Positions 7,777 through 15,273 of a DNA stretch of 22,258 nucleotides are shown piece after piece (the first letter of the stretch is position 1; the number at the start of each line of letters is the position of its first letter). The stretch lies in NCBI GenBank assembly GCA_009775265.1, contig VSPG01000035.1, positions 1 to 22,258 of the forward strand. Direction: 5' to 3'. The position numbers were made by a program, and so were the translations under genes. The notes beneath the pieces were generated by a model. It was not told where the DNA came from, searched no databases, and saw nothing but the letters and a program-made list of their open reading frames with translations. The DNA comes from Muribaculaceae bacterium (lineage in GTDB: Bacteria > Bacteroidota > Bacteroidia > Bacteroidales > Muribaculaceae).

Positions 7777-9069
7777 ATGAAAAAAAGCGTCATCATTACA
7801 ATATGCGCCGGCGCCATAGCCACAGGCCCGCTCCAGGCGCAGAACCATCCCACCGTACCCGACGAAGGAGACGTGAAGATTATTTTCAATCCGGGCGAGC
7901 CGGACCAGAAAGTCTATGACGCCTTCATAGAGAACGCGCCCAAACGCTTCAACGAACCCTCCGCACCGCGTTTCGCCATAAAAGGAAACCAGGACAAGTT
8001 CTATCTCGGCATCGGCGGCTATATCAAAGGCGTTGGCGTCTTCGACTGGGGCAACCCGATTCACAACGCCAACGACTTCACCACGGCAGCAATTCCCTCC
8101 GCCACACCCGAGGGCGACGGCGGACTGCTGCAAGGCAGCCTCGGGCAAAGCCGCATTTTCATCAACTTCGTGGCACTGCCGGGCACAAAAAACAAAGTGG
8201 GGGCATACATAAGCGGAAAATTCACCGGACCGGGCAACGGCTTCGTGCTCAACCACGCCTATATCACATACCGCGGCATCACCGTGGGCCATACATCATC
8301 GCTGTTTGAAGACGGCGCGGCCGCGCCGCCCACCATCGATGCAGAAGGCCCCTGCGGCCTTGTCGGCACCAACAACAATATCGTGTCATACCAGCATCCG
8401 TTCTCGTCGCGCATCAAAGGCGGCATAAGCGTCGAACTGCCCGATGCGAGCATCACCGCAGCCGATGGCACACGCACCGTCACACAACGGATTCCCGACA
8501 TCCCTGCCTATGTGCAGTACAGCTGGGACAACGGCTCGGGGTGGCTGCGGTTTTCGGCGCTGATGCGCAACATCCAGTACCGCGACCTCGTGAACGACAA
8601 AAACCGTAACGTCACAGGCTGGGGCATAAAGCTGAGCGGAAGTTCGGCGCTCGGCGACACCCCGCTCCGGGCATACTATCAGGCGGCCTACGGACGAGGC
8701 ATCGGCGGCTACATACAGGATCTTGCCGGACTCGGACTCGACCTCTCTCCGGAAGCAGGCCGCGAAGGGCGTCTCGAAGGCGTAAAAGCATGGGGAGCAT
8801 ACGCCGGACTGCAGTACACGTTCTCGCCCAAAGTATTCGCCTCCGCCACATACAGCCACGCCCGTGCCTATGCAGGGCGGTACGACGGAGGAAGCACGCC
8901 GTGGAACGAGCAGTACAGCTATGCGCAATACATATCGGCCAACGTGTTCTACACCATTCTGCCCGGACTTCAATGCGGCATGGAATATCTCTACGGACGG
9001 CGGGTGGACATGGACGGCGTTTCGCGCCACGACAACCGCATAAACACCATGTTGCAGTTCTCGTTCTGA
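7777..9069 (+). CDS. DcaP-like outer-membrane porin
   Basis: This 430-residue exported protein has a signal peptide ending LQA|QNH (cut after residue 21). It continues as a beta-rich chain with alternating aromatic residues and ends MLQFSF, with the terminal Phe typical of outer-membrane barrels. The segment FYLGIGGYIKGVGVFDWGNP (about residue 70) resembles the first strand of DcaP-type trimeric porins, which pass dicarboxylate-like anions. An open frame in the same register extends left to 6556 through the MFS gene. The true start is the ATG at 7777, because the signal peptide begins there and the upstream part is out of frame with the MFS gene. It is the last gene of the transport cluster and would let the substrate cross the outer membrane. 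The DcaP label is tentative. Confidence 0.78.
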   Translation: MKKSVIITICAGAIATGPLQAQNHPTVPDEGDVKIIFNPGEPDQKVYDAFIENAPKRFNEPSAPRFAIKGNQDKFYLGIGGYIKGVGVFDWGNPIHNANDFTTAAIPSATPEGDGGLLQGSLGQSRIFINFVALPGTKNKVGAYISGKFTGPGNGFVLNHAYITYRGITVGHTSSLFEDGAAAPPTIDAEGPCGLVGTNNNIVSYQHPFSSRIKGGISVELPDASITAADGTRTVTQRIPDIPAYVQYSWDNGSGWLRFSALMRNIQYRDLVNDKNRNVTGWGIKLSGSSALGDTPLRAYYQAAYGRGIGGYIQDLAGLGLDLSPEAGREGRLEGVKAWGAYAGLQYTFSPKVFASATYSHARAYAGRYDGGSTPWNEQYSYAQYISANVFYTILPGLQCGMEYLYGRRVDMDGVSRHDNRINTMLQFSF

Positions 9070-9094
9070 CAAAAACACGATGTCATTGATTCTA

Positions 9095-9110
9095 ACGGGA
9101 TGCTTCCCGT
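9095..9110. other. small hairpin after the porin gene
   Basis: ACGGGA-TGCT-TCCCGT forms a 6-bp stem with a tetraloop, 26 bases after the porin stop. No T-run follows on the plus strand, so it is at best a weak terminator or a 3' mRNA cap. Confidence 0.4.
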
Positions 9111-9125
9111 CCGGCAAAATTTGCG

Positions 9126-9133
9126 TATCTTTG
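9126..9133 (+). promoter_or_regulatory. -7 box of the nitroreductase gene
   Basis: TATCTTTG matches TAnnTTTG exactly. The -33 position (about 9102-9105) is GCTT, not TTTG, so the upstream box is weak. The box lies 18 bases before the ATG at 9151, giving a leader of only about a dozen bases. Confidence 0.6.
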
Positions 9134-9150
9134 CCGCAAAGACTGCACAT

Positions 9151-9960
9151 ATGGACATCTATGACATCATAGCACGGCGCTCATCGGTACGCGATTACGC
9201 CGACACACCTCTAAGCGCCGCACAGGTTTCCGCGCTCGAAGAAGCATGTGCGGCCACATCCGCCCCGTTCGGAGGCCGCGTGGCCGTCAGACTCACGCAT
9301 TTCGCCGAAGGATGCGCCAGACGCCCCGGCACCTACGGGGTGATACACGGCGCACGCAGCTTTCTGATACTTTCCACCGACGGCAGTCCCGCCGCACGGC
9401 TTTCGGCCGGCTACGAATTCGAGCGCATTCTGCTTGAAGCCACACGCCTCGGCCTCGGCACATGCTGGATGGCAGCCACTTTCCGTGGCAGCGTGTTTGC
9501 CGAGGCCGCATGCCTGTCGGAAGGAATGGAGGTCGTTGCAGTGTCGCCCGTCGGTGTGCCTTCGGGCAAGCGCCATCTTCTCGAACGAATCACACGCAGC
9601 GTTGTACGCGAAAACACCCGTCTTGATTTCGACCGGATGTTCTTTTCGGCCGGTTTCTCAGAACCGGTGGCTCGGGATTCCGCATTCTTCCGCCCTCTCG
9701 AGGCTGTGCGGCGCGCGCCGAGCGCCATGAACGCACAGCCGTGGCGTGCGCTTGTCGACACCGATGGTGCGCGAGTACATTTCTACAGCATGCGTCGCAC
9801 CCGCAGCCGACACGTCGCCCTCGACATGGGCATAGCCCTGTGCCATTTCCAACAAGCCTGCCGGGCCGAGGGCATACCGGGGCAATACGAATACCTTACG
9901 AACGCCCCGATTCATGAGGATATGGACTATTTGACGAGTTATTTGGTTAAAAAGAGTTAA
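9151..9960 (+). CDS. nitroreductase family flavoprotein (TM1586-like)
   Basis: This 269-residue cytoplasmic protein begins with the nitroreductase signature MDIYDIIARRSSVRDY, the Arg/Ser cluster that binds the FMN phosphate. It has GYEFERILLEATRLGLGTCWM in the middle and APSAMNAQPWR near residue 192, a second FMN-site motif. The duplicated look of the two halves fits the TM1586-like group, whose single chain folds like a nitroreductase dimer. It would reduce an unknown substrate with NAD(P)H. I chose the ATG at 9151 rather than the in-frame ATG at 9100, because the promoter -7 box (9126-9133) lies between them and homologues start here. It has its own promoter, so a link to the transport cluster upstream is doubtful. 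Confidence 0.85.
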   Translation: MDIYDIIARRSSVRDYADTPLSAAQVSALEEACAATSAPFGGRVAVRLTHFAEGCARRPGTYGVIHGARSFLILSTDGSPAARLSAGYEFERILLEATRLGLGTCWMAATFRGSVFAEAACLSEGMEVVAVSPVGVPSGKRHLLERITRSVVRENTRLDFDRMFFSAGFSEPVARDSAFFRPLEAVRRAPSAMNAQPWRALVDTDGARVHFYSMRRTRSRHVALDMGIALCHFQQACRAEGIPGQYEYLTNAPIHEDMDYLTSYLVKKS

Positions 9961-9985
9961 CACTGTGCATTTTTTTGTTTGAAAA

Positions 9986-10003
9986 TTATGTTGCACAACA
10001 TAA
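9986..10003. promoter_or_regulatory. palindrome over the -33 region of the small-RNA promoter
   Basis: TTATGTTG-CA-CAACATAA is an inverted repeat with 8-bp perfect arms. It ends 6 bases before the -7 box at 10010 and covers the expected -33 region. That is a typical place for a dimeric repressor or activator site. No regulator gene is adjacent, so the binding protein is unknown. Confidence 0.4.
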
Positions 10004-10009
10004 AACCCT

Positions 10010-10017
10010 TAACTTTG
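10010..10017 (+). promoter_or_regulatory. -7 box of the candidate small RNA
   Basis: TAACTTTG matches TAnnTTTG exactly. A TTG (9991-9993) lies 16 bases upstream, shorter than the usual 19-21. Expected transcription start is about 10021-10024. Confidence 0.6.
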
Positions 10018-10021
10018 CATC

Positions 10022-10087
10022 AGTTTTTCATGGTATTAGATTTAAGGTAAGAAGATTATTCGTCGAGACGACGAGTAATTTTTTTTT
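10022..10087 (+). ncRNA. candidate small RNA or orphan leader, about 65 nt
   Basis: A promoter (10010-10017) is followed about 45 bases later by a strong intrinsic terminator. The terminator is a 10-bp stem (10055-10064 with 10070-10079, one wobble) with a 5-base loop, followed by a run of nine T (10079-10087). The stretch in between (10028-10050, TGGTATTAGATTTAAGG and flanks) has no useful reading frame, and no plus-strand gene follows before the convergent radA. A free-standing short transcript is the simplest reading. From memory, a similar ATTAGATTTAAGG-plus-terminator block recurs between genes in Bacteroidales, but I cannot verify this. The alternative is a leader whose gene was lost. 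Confidence 0.6.
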
Positions 10088-10108
10088 GTGCCTGTATGAA
10101 ACATGTGC

Positions 10109-10143
10109 AACCCTGCTCTGCCGCAGAGCCGCAAAGCAGGGTT
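10109..10143. other. hairpin abutting repeat copy 2
   Basis: AACCCTGCT (10109-10117) pairs with AGCAGGGTT (10135-10143). An alternative inner hairpin is CTCTG-CCG-CAGAG (10116-10128). There is no T-run on either strand. It touches the TTA that flanks the MITE-like element, as if the element had inserted at the hairpin end. Confidence 0.45.
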
Positions 10144-10207
10144 TAGATGTTGTTTAATAATGCTTGTTAATGACAGGGGGCTGCCAATTCCAATGTTGAC
10201 AACCTTA
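10143..10207 (+). mobile_element. MITE-like inverted-repeat element, copy 2 (degenerate)
   Basis: Bases 10146-10178 match 456-488 of copy 1 at 32 of 33 positions. The right half is diverged and the right terminal repeat is reduced to TTGACAACC (10196-10204). A TTA flanks each side (10143-10145 and 10205-10207), as in copy 1. It is about 59 bp long between the flanks. From 10208 to 10311 I see no gene or clear signal. Confidence 0.55.
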
Positions 10208-10311
10208 ACAAAAATTTAAAATTACTTCTGCATGGCGTCTTTTATGTTAACGCATATTTACTCGTCGGTCGCAATGGACCCCGCAAAGTGCAAGTTGCGA
10301 GCCGCCTATTG

Positions 10312-11694
10312 TCACCCGAACACGCAGCGGAAAGCGTCTTCCACCTTGCCCACTTCATGGATGGTGATGCCGGCGGTTTCGCGGTCTATGCCCTTAAGGT
10401 TGCCTGCCGCCACAAGAATGTCGGTCATTCCGAGCTTGGCCGCTTCGCTGATGCGCTGCTCTATGCGTGTGACCGGGCGAATTTCGCCTGTCAGACCCAC
10501 TTCACCCGCCATACACCACCCTTTCGGCACAGCCATGTCGACATTGCTGCTGAGTATGGCACAGATGACCCCGAGGTCGAGGGCAGGGTCGTTGACGCGC
10601 AGACCGCCTGCGATGTTGAGAAACACGTCTTTCTGCGCAAGTTTGAAGCCGACGCGCTTTTCAAGCACGGCAAGCAGCATGTTCATGCGTTTGGAGTCGA
10701 AACCAGTCACGGAACGTTGCGGGGTGCCGTAGGCGGCGGTGCTTACGAGCGCCTGCACTTCTATGAGAAACGGGCGGGCGCCGTCGACGGTGACACCCAC
10801 AGCCACACCGCTCAGCGATTCCGCTCCGGAATCGTGGCTGAGCAGCATCTCGGACGGATTGGTGACTTCGCGCAGGCCGGTGCGCGCCATCTCGTAGATG
10901 CCCAGTTCCGACGTGCTTCCGAAGCGGTTTTTAATAGGCCGCAGGATTCGGTACATGTAGCGGTTGTCGCCCTCGAACTGCAACACGGCATCGACTATGT
11001 GCTCCAGCACTTTGGGTCCGGCCAGCGAGCCTTCTTTCGTGATATGGCCGATGAGGAGCACCGGCACATTTTCCTCCTTGGCGTATTTGAGCAGACGCGC
11101 CGCACACTCGCGCACCTGCCCTACACTCCCTGCGGCAGAGTCGAGCGCATCGGAGGCTATGGTCTGTATGGAGTCCACCACGAGAATCGAAGGCTGCACG
11201 GCCTCGATGTGGTCGAATATGTTTTCAAGAGATGTCTCGCACACTATGAACACATTGTCGGAGCCTCGGCCTATGCGGTCGGCCCGCAATTTGAGCTGCG
11301 TGGCGCTCTCCTCGCCGGACACATAGAGGATAGTTCGCGATTTGATGGCAAGCAGATTCTGAAGCACAAGCGTGCTTTTTCCTATGCCCGGCTCGCCGCC
11401 GAGCAGCACGAGCGACCCCTGCACGAGGCCGCCGCCAAGCACCCGGTTCAGTTCCTTGCTCGGCATGAGTATGCGCGGCTCGCTGAGCGCCTCGATTTCG
11501 TTGACGGCAAGAGCGCGTGAAGCCTGTGTGCGGCGCTTGCCGCCGCTTTTGGCCGTGGAGGCCGCAGAGGTCGCCACACGCTCCTCCACCATTGTGTTCC
11601 ACGCACCGCAGGCCGGACAACGCCCAACCCACTTCGACGATTCCGCGCCGCACTCGGAGCAGAACCATGCTGTCTTCACAGTCTTCTTTGCCAT
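10312..11694 (-). CDS. radA: DNA repair protein RadA
   Basis: RadA (Sms) is a RecA-like hexameric ATPase that drives branch migration during recombinational repair. The 460 residues show every landmark: a four-cysteine zinc finger (C12, C15, C26, C29), Walker A GGEPGIGKST (99-108), a Walker B-like SILVVDSIQT (169-178), the RadA-specific KNRFG (255-259) and a C-terminal Lon-like domain. I chose the ATG at 11694, because homologues start MAK just before the zinc finger. An in-frame start at 11718 would add 8 residues and run into the preceding gene. It is 16 bases after the RNA methyltransferase gene on the same strand, so it is probably the last gene of that operon. Confidence 0.97.
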   Translation of the reverse strand: MAKKTVKTAWFCSECGAESSKWVGRCPACGAWNTMVEERVATSAASTAKSGGKRRTQASRALAVNEIEALSEPRILMPSKELNRVLGGGLVQGSLVLLGGEPGIGKSTLVLQNLLAIKSRTILYVSGEESATQLKLRADRIGRGSDNVFIVCETSLENIFDHIEAVQPSILVVDSIQTIASDALDSAAGSVGQVRECAARLLKYAKEENVPVLLIGHITKEGSLAGPKVLEHIVDAVLQFEGDNRYMYRILRPIKNRFGSTSELGIYEMARTGLREVTNPSEMLLSHDSGAESLSGVAVGVTVDGARPFLIEVQALVSTAAYGTPQRSVTGFDSKRMNMLLAVLEKRVGFKLAQKDVFLNIAGGLRVNDPALDLGVICAILSSNVDMAVPKGWCMAGEVGLTGEIRPVTRIEQRISEAAKLGMTDILVAAGNLKGIDRETAGITIHEVGKVEDAFRCVFG

Positions 11695-11710
11695 AAAATA
11701 AAGCGTCTGT

Positions 11711-12478
11711 TTATACAAAAAGTTTCGAGCGGAACTGTGCCATGGCTATGGCTGCCGCCACGCCCACGTTGAGGCTCTCCGACGTAGGGCGGCCGGGCGG
11801 ATAGCTCGGAATGGTGATGCGACGCGTCACATGCTCCGCCACGGCGTCGGAGATGCCGCGTCCTTCGTTGCCGAGCACAAGGATGCCTCCGGGGCCGATG
11901 CCCTGGGCCGTATAGATGTTCTCTCCGCCAAGGAATGTGCCATAGATTCCGATGCCACGTGGCATAGCGGCGAGCATGGCAGGCAAATCGCAGTAGAACA
12001 CTTTCACCCTGGACACGGCCCCCATGGTGGCCTGTATGGCCTTAGCGCCGAATATATCGGCCGTATCGGCCGATGCCAGCACGGTGTCCACCCCCATCCA
12101 GTCGGCCGCGCGCACGATGGTGCCGAGATTGCCGGGGTCCTGCACGCAGTCGAGAGCCACCACGAGTGTGTCCGGCGCTATCTGCGGCTCGGTCTGTTGC
12201 GGAATCTCGTACACGGCAATGACAGGCGGCGGTGTGGACAGAGCCGTCATGCGCACCATGTCGGGACGCCGCGCCACCACGCTTTGTCCGAGGGCAGCCT
12301 CGCGCGGATGCTCGTCGAACCATGCCGGCGTGGCGGCAAGATGCCGCAGCCGGAAAGCTCCGAGAGTGTCGAGCACGCATTTCGTGCCTTCGGCGGCGAA
12401 AAGTCCGGCCTCGCGGCGGCGGCGTGCCGATGCGAGCGAGGCTATTGTCTTGCGCAGCGATGCTGATATATCGTTCAT
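11711..12478 (-). CDS. SpoU/TrmH-family RNA 2'-O-methyltransferase
   Basis: This 255-residue SPOUT enzyme uses S-adenosylmethionine to methylate a ribose 2'-OH in rRNA or tRNA. The N-terminal part (about 1-95) is the L30e-like substrate-binding domain found in RlmB-type members. The knot domain carries the three family motifs: DPGNLGTIVRAADWMG (114-129), LGNEGRGIS (202-210) and IPSYPPGRPTSESLNVGVAA (223-242). I chose the ATG at 12478 (MNDISASLRK); an upstream in-frame start at 12517 would overlap bioB. The gene lies 11 bases after bioB and 16 before radA. The exact RNA target (for example 23S rRNA) cannot be told from the sequence. Confidence 0.93.
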   Translation of the reverse strand: MNDISASLRKTIASLASARRRREAGLFAAEGTKCVLDTLGAFRLRHLAATPAWFDEHPREAALGQSVVARRPDMVRMTALSTPPPVIAVYEIPQQTEPQIAPDTLVVALDCVQDPGNLGTIVRAADWMGVDTVLASADTADIFGAKAIQATMGAVSRVKVFYCDLPAMLAAMPRGIGIYGTFLGGENIYTAQGIGPGGILVLGNEGRGISDAVAEHVTRRITIPSYPPGRPTSESLNVGVAAAIAMAQFRSKLFV

Positions 12479-12489
12479 GGTGTGGGGTG

Positions 12490-13467
12490 TCAGAAATCGT
12501 AGCCGGCTTCGGCACAAAGCGTTTTATCCTCCGCCACGGTGGAGCCTACGGTCGTCAGCAGGTCGCCTACGATGGCACCGTTTATGCCTATGCGCATGGC
12601 ACGCTTCTGCGCCTCGCGGCCCAGATGGTGGCGGCCGCCGGCAAAACGGAGCTGCACGCGCGGGTGCACCATGCGGAATATGGCTATCGTGGTGAGTATC
12701 TCGTCCTCGGAAAGTGGCGCCACATTCTCAAGCGGAGTGCCCGGGATGGGGCACAGGATGTTGACGGGTATGGACGCCGGAGAGACGGAGCGCAGCGTAA
12801 GGGCGAGTTCCACACGCTGGCGCATGCTCTCGCCCATGCCTATTATGCCGCCGCTGCACACCTCGAAGCCGAGTTCGCGCGCCATGCGGATGGTGGCCAG
12901 TTTGTCGTCGACGGTATGCGTGGTGCACAGCGTGGGGAAGAACGACGGAGCCGTCTCGAGATTGCAGTGGTAGCGGCGCACACCGGCGGCGTAAAGGCGC
13001 GACAGCTCCTCGCGGCCGAGCAGGCCGAGCGACGCGCAGGTGTGCAGGCCCCGGCTGCCGGCCTCGGAAAGCGCGGCGGCAATGGCGTCAAGAGCTTTGC
13101 CGCGTGTGGAGCGTCCGCTCGCCACAAGCGACAGACGCCCTATGCCGTGGCGGCAACAGGCATCGATGGCAGCGGCGCATTCGTCGCGGTCCACGATGGC
13201 GTACTCTTTGCATCCGGTTTCGTAATGCGCCGACTGGGCGCACCATTTGCAGTTCTCGGAGCAGTGTCCCGAGCGTGCATTCACGATTGAGCACGAATCG
13301 AATTTGCGCGGCGAGAAGCGCGCTGTCACTTCGGCAGCCGCATTGTGCAGCGCGGCTATGGCATCCGGGTCGGCGATGCCGGCCAGGGCGTATGACTCCG
13401 TTTCGGTTATGTCGGCGCCACCGAGCACACGCTCAAGCAGCGAAGCTACTAATTCCTTGTCTGTCAT
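12490..13467 (-). CDS. bioB: biotin synthase BioB
   Basis: BioB inserts sulfur into dethiobiotin, the last step of biotin synthesis. The 325 residues contain the radical-SAM cluster motif GHCSENCKWC (C69, C73, C76) and LRFAGGRHHLG near the C-terminus. The latter includes the conserved Arg that binds the [2Fe-2S] sulfur-donor cluster. I chose the ATG at 13467 (MTDKELV); the open frame also offers a TTG at 13488 that overlaps the upstream gene. It lies 17 bases after the acyl-CoA ligase gene. No other biotin gene is in the window, so the rest of the pathway must be elsewhere or the cell imports dethiobiotin. No biotin-repressor palindrome was noticed. Confidence 0.95.
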   Translation of the reverse strand: MTDKELVASLLERVLGGADITETESYALAGIADPDAIAALHNAAAEVTARFSPRKFDSCSIVNARSGHCSENCKWCAQSAHYETGCKEYAIVDRDECAAAIDACCRHGIGRLSLVASGRSTRGKALDAIAAALSEAGSRGLHTCASLGLLGREELSRLYAAGVRRYHCNLETAPSFFPTLCTTHTVDDKLATIRMARELGFEVCSGGIIGMGESMRQRVELALTLRSVSPASIPVNILCPIPGTPLENVAPLSEDEILTTIAIFRMVHPRVQLRFAGGRHHLGREAQKRAMRIGINGAIVGDLLTTVGSTVAEDKTLCAEAGYDF

Positions 13468-13484
13468 TGTTGTTAGGGTGCAGT

Positions 13485-15143
13485 TCAATGCTGATACAGA
13501 TAGCGCTTTATGGAGCGCTTGGGTGTTTTTTCAAACTCTTCGTGAAGCATGCGCAGCCGCGAAATCTGGCTGTAGGCCGGCAACTCCGTGTTCAGCTGGT
13601 CGATGTTCCGCTTAAGCTGCACCTCTATCTGCTCGTCGTTGAGTCCGGCGGCATGCGCATTGTCGAAATCGGGATATATCAGCGCTACGAGTTTGTTCTC
13701 GTCGTCGACGACAAGACTCTCGGCCACATAGAGCATGCTGTTGAGTTTCTGTTCTATCTCCTCCGGGTATATGTTCTGCCCGCTCGGGCCGAGAATCATG
13801 CTTTTGTCACGGCCGCGGATGGTGAGGAATCCGTCTTTGTCAATGCTGCATATGTCGCCGGTGTTGAGCCATCCGTCGCGCGTTATGGCCGACGCCGTGG
13901 CCTCGGGGTTCTTGTAGTAGCCCTGCATCACATTGGCTCCGCGCACGAACAGCACGCCTGGCTTGGTCTGCGGGTCGGGCGAATCTATACGCGCTTCCAT
14001 ACGGTCGACGATGCGGCCGCACGAGCCGGGGCGCTGCACGTCCCATGGCGCATAGGTGATGAGCGGGGCGCATTCCGTCATGCCGTAGCCCACGGTGAAC
14101 GGGAATTTTATCCGTCGCAGGAACGCTTCCACATCGCCGTTAAGCCCCGCGCCACCTATGACCATCTGCTGCAGCCGGCCGCCGAAAGTCTCCTCGATTT
14201 TATCCTTGATTTTCGACAGCAGGTGATCGTCGACCAAAGGAATGTGCATGAGCAGCTTCATCAGAGGCTTGTCGAGCATGGGGAAGACGCGCGTACGGAT
14301 GATTTTTTCTATAATCAGCGGCACGGTGATGATGAGTTTCGGGCGCACCGTGGCGAAAGCCTCCATTATCACCTTTGGCGACGGGGTGCGCGTCAGGAAA
14401 TACAGATGGCATCCCTTAACGAAAGAGTGAATCATCTCGAAAGCAAGCCCGTACATGTGTGCGAGCGGAAGCATGCACACTATGCCGTCGCCGGGGTTCA
14501 GGAAGCCGATGGCGTCCACGCCGTACTGGATGTTGCTCCACAGGTTTCCGTAGCTGAGCATCACGCCTTTGCTGAAGCCGGTGGAACCGCTCGTGTAGTT
14601 TATAAGCGCCAGGGTGTCGTGGGTGAACACCGGGTATTTCACATCGTCGGCCGTGAAACGGTCGGGCCAGCGGTGGCCGAACAGCTCGTTGAGATGGGCA
14701 CGCGCCTCTGTGAGCTTGGGATTGCGGGAAAAAAGCAGGGTATAATCGGCTATCAGAAGCGCTCCGGCTATGCCGGGCATGGAGTCGGCGTCGAGATTCT
14801 CCCATATGGCCTCATCCACGAAAAACAGCTTGGCGTCGCTGTGCGTCACAAGATGGTGGATGTTGTCGCTTTTGAAATCGTGGAGGATGGGGACTGCGAC
14901 GGCACCGTACGTGAGACACGCCAGGGCCGCGATGGCCCACTGCGCCGAATTGCGGCCGCACAAGGCCACTTTGTCGCCGCGCACCACGCCCGTGTGCTGG
15001 AACAGAAGATGAAGTTTCGCTATCTTGCGCGCCACATCGCGGTACTGGAACGACACGCCGTGGAAATCGGTGAGGGCGAGTTCCTCCCAGTTGTCGCGTA
15101 TGGCCGACTGTATATATTCGTTTAAATGCTGATGCTGTTTCAT
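13485..15143 (-). CDS. long-chain acyl-CoA ligase (AMP-forming)
   Basis: This 552-residue member of the ANL adenylating superfamily activates a fatty acid to acyl-AMP and then acyl-CoA. The signature loops are visible: the ATP-binding YTSGSTGFSKG (183-193), GYGMTE (352-357), NTGD (427-430) and the hinge RGRDKSMI (443-450). A Lys-rich C-terminus, FEKTPKRSIKRYLY, supplies the catalytic lysine. Its length and sequence fit the FadD-like ligases common in Bacteroidales. It has its own promoter (15166-15197) and is the first gene of the run leading to bioB, trmH-like and radA. Fatty-acid chain length is not predictable here; an acyl-ACP or other carboxylic-acid ligase is possible. Confidence 0.9.
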   Translation of the reverse strand: MKQHQHLNEYIQSAIRDNWEELALTDFHGVSFQYRDVARKIAKLHLLFQHTGVVRGDKVALCGRNSAQWAIAALACLTYGAVAVPILHDFKSDNIHHLVTHSDAKLFFVDEAIWENLDADSMPGIAGALLIADYTLLFSRNPKLTEARAHLNELFGHRWPDRFTADDVKYPVFTHDTLALINYTSGSTGFSKGVMLSYGNLWSNIQYGVDAIGFLNPGDGIVCMLPLAHMYGLAFEMIHSFVKGCHLYFLTRTPSPKVIMEAFATVRPKLIITVPLIIEKIIRTRVFPMLDKPLMKLLMHIPLVDDHLLSKIKDKIEETFGGRLQQMVIGGAGLNGDVEAFLRRIKFPFTVGYGMTECAPLITYAPWDVQRPGSCGRIVDRMEARIDSPDPQTKPGVLFVRGANVMQGYYKNPEATASAITRDGWLNTGDICSIDKDGFLTIRGRDKSMILGPSGQNIYPEEIEQKLNSMLYVAESLVVDDENKLVALIYPDFDNAHAAGLNDEQIEVQLKRNIDQLNTELPAYSQISRLRMLHEEFEKTPKRSIKRYLYQH

Positions 15144-15165
15144 AACGGAAAGTATAAGCTGAATG

Positions 15166-15197
15166 CAAATTTACTCAGAAAATATGTATCTCAACAA
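15166..15197 (-). promoter_or_regulatory. promoter of the acyl-CoA ligase operon
   Basis: On the minus strand TAAATTTG (15173 to 15166) matches the -7 box. TTG repeats (15197-15195 and 15194-15192) lie 21 and 18 bases upstream as the -33 element. The start codon is 22 bases downstream of the -7 box. Confidence 0.7.
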
Positions 15198-15213
15198 TTA
15201 TTAACCGCCAAAA

Positions 15214-15246
15214 TTGCTTTATGTTGACTTTAATTGGCTATTTTTG
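15214..15246 (+). promoter_or_regulatory. promoter of the TlpA-like gene
   Basis: TATTTTTG (15239-15246) matches the -7 box. TTG (15214-15216) lies 22 bases upstream, slightly wide. The start codon is 27 bases downstream of the box. It is divergent from the ligase promoter within the same 130-base gap. Confidence 0.65.
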
Positions 15247-15273
15247 CGGTAGAAACAAAAAAGTCAAAACAAT

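Noticed and set aside
9100..9150. Upstream ATG for the nitroreductase
   Set aside because: The promoter -7 box lies inside this stretch, and homologues begin at MDIYDIIARRS.
10288..11520. 410-codon open frame on the plus strand
   Set aside because: It is antisense to radA, whose zinc finger, Walker A and KNRFG motifs are unmistakable.
12479..12489. Biotin-responsive operator or riboswitch near bioB
   Set aside because: No BirA-like palindrome or structured leader was seen. bioB is inside an operon with only short gaps.
13104..15125. 673-codon open frame on the plus strand
   Set aside because: It lies opposite the acyl-CoA ligase and bioB genes, which have clear motifs. Its sequence is rich in His, Arg and Ala, as expected of the antisense of GC-rich coding DNA.
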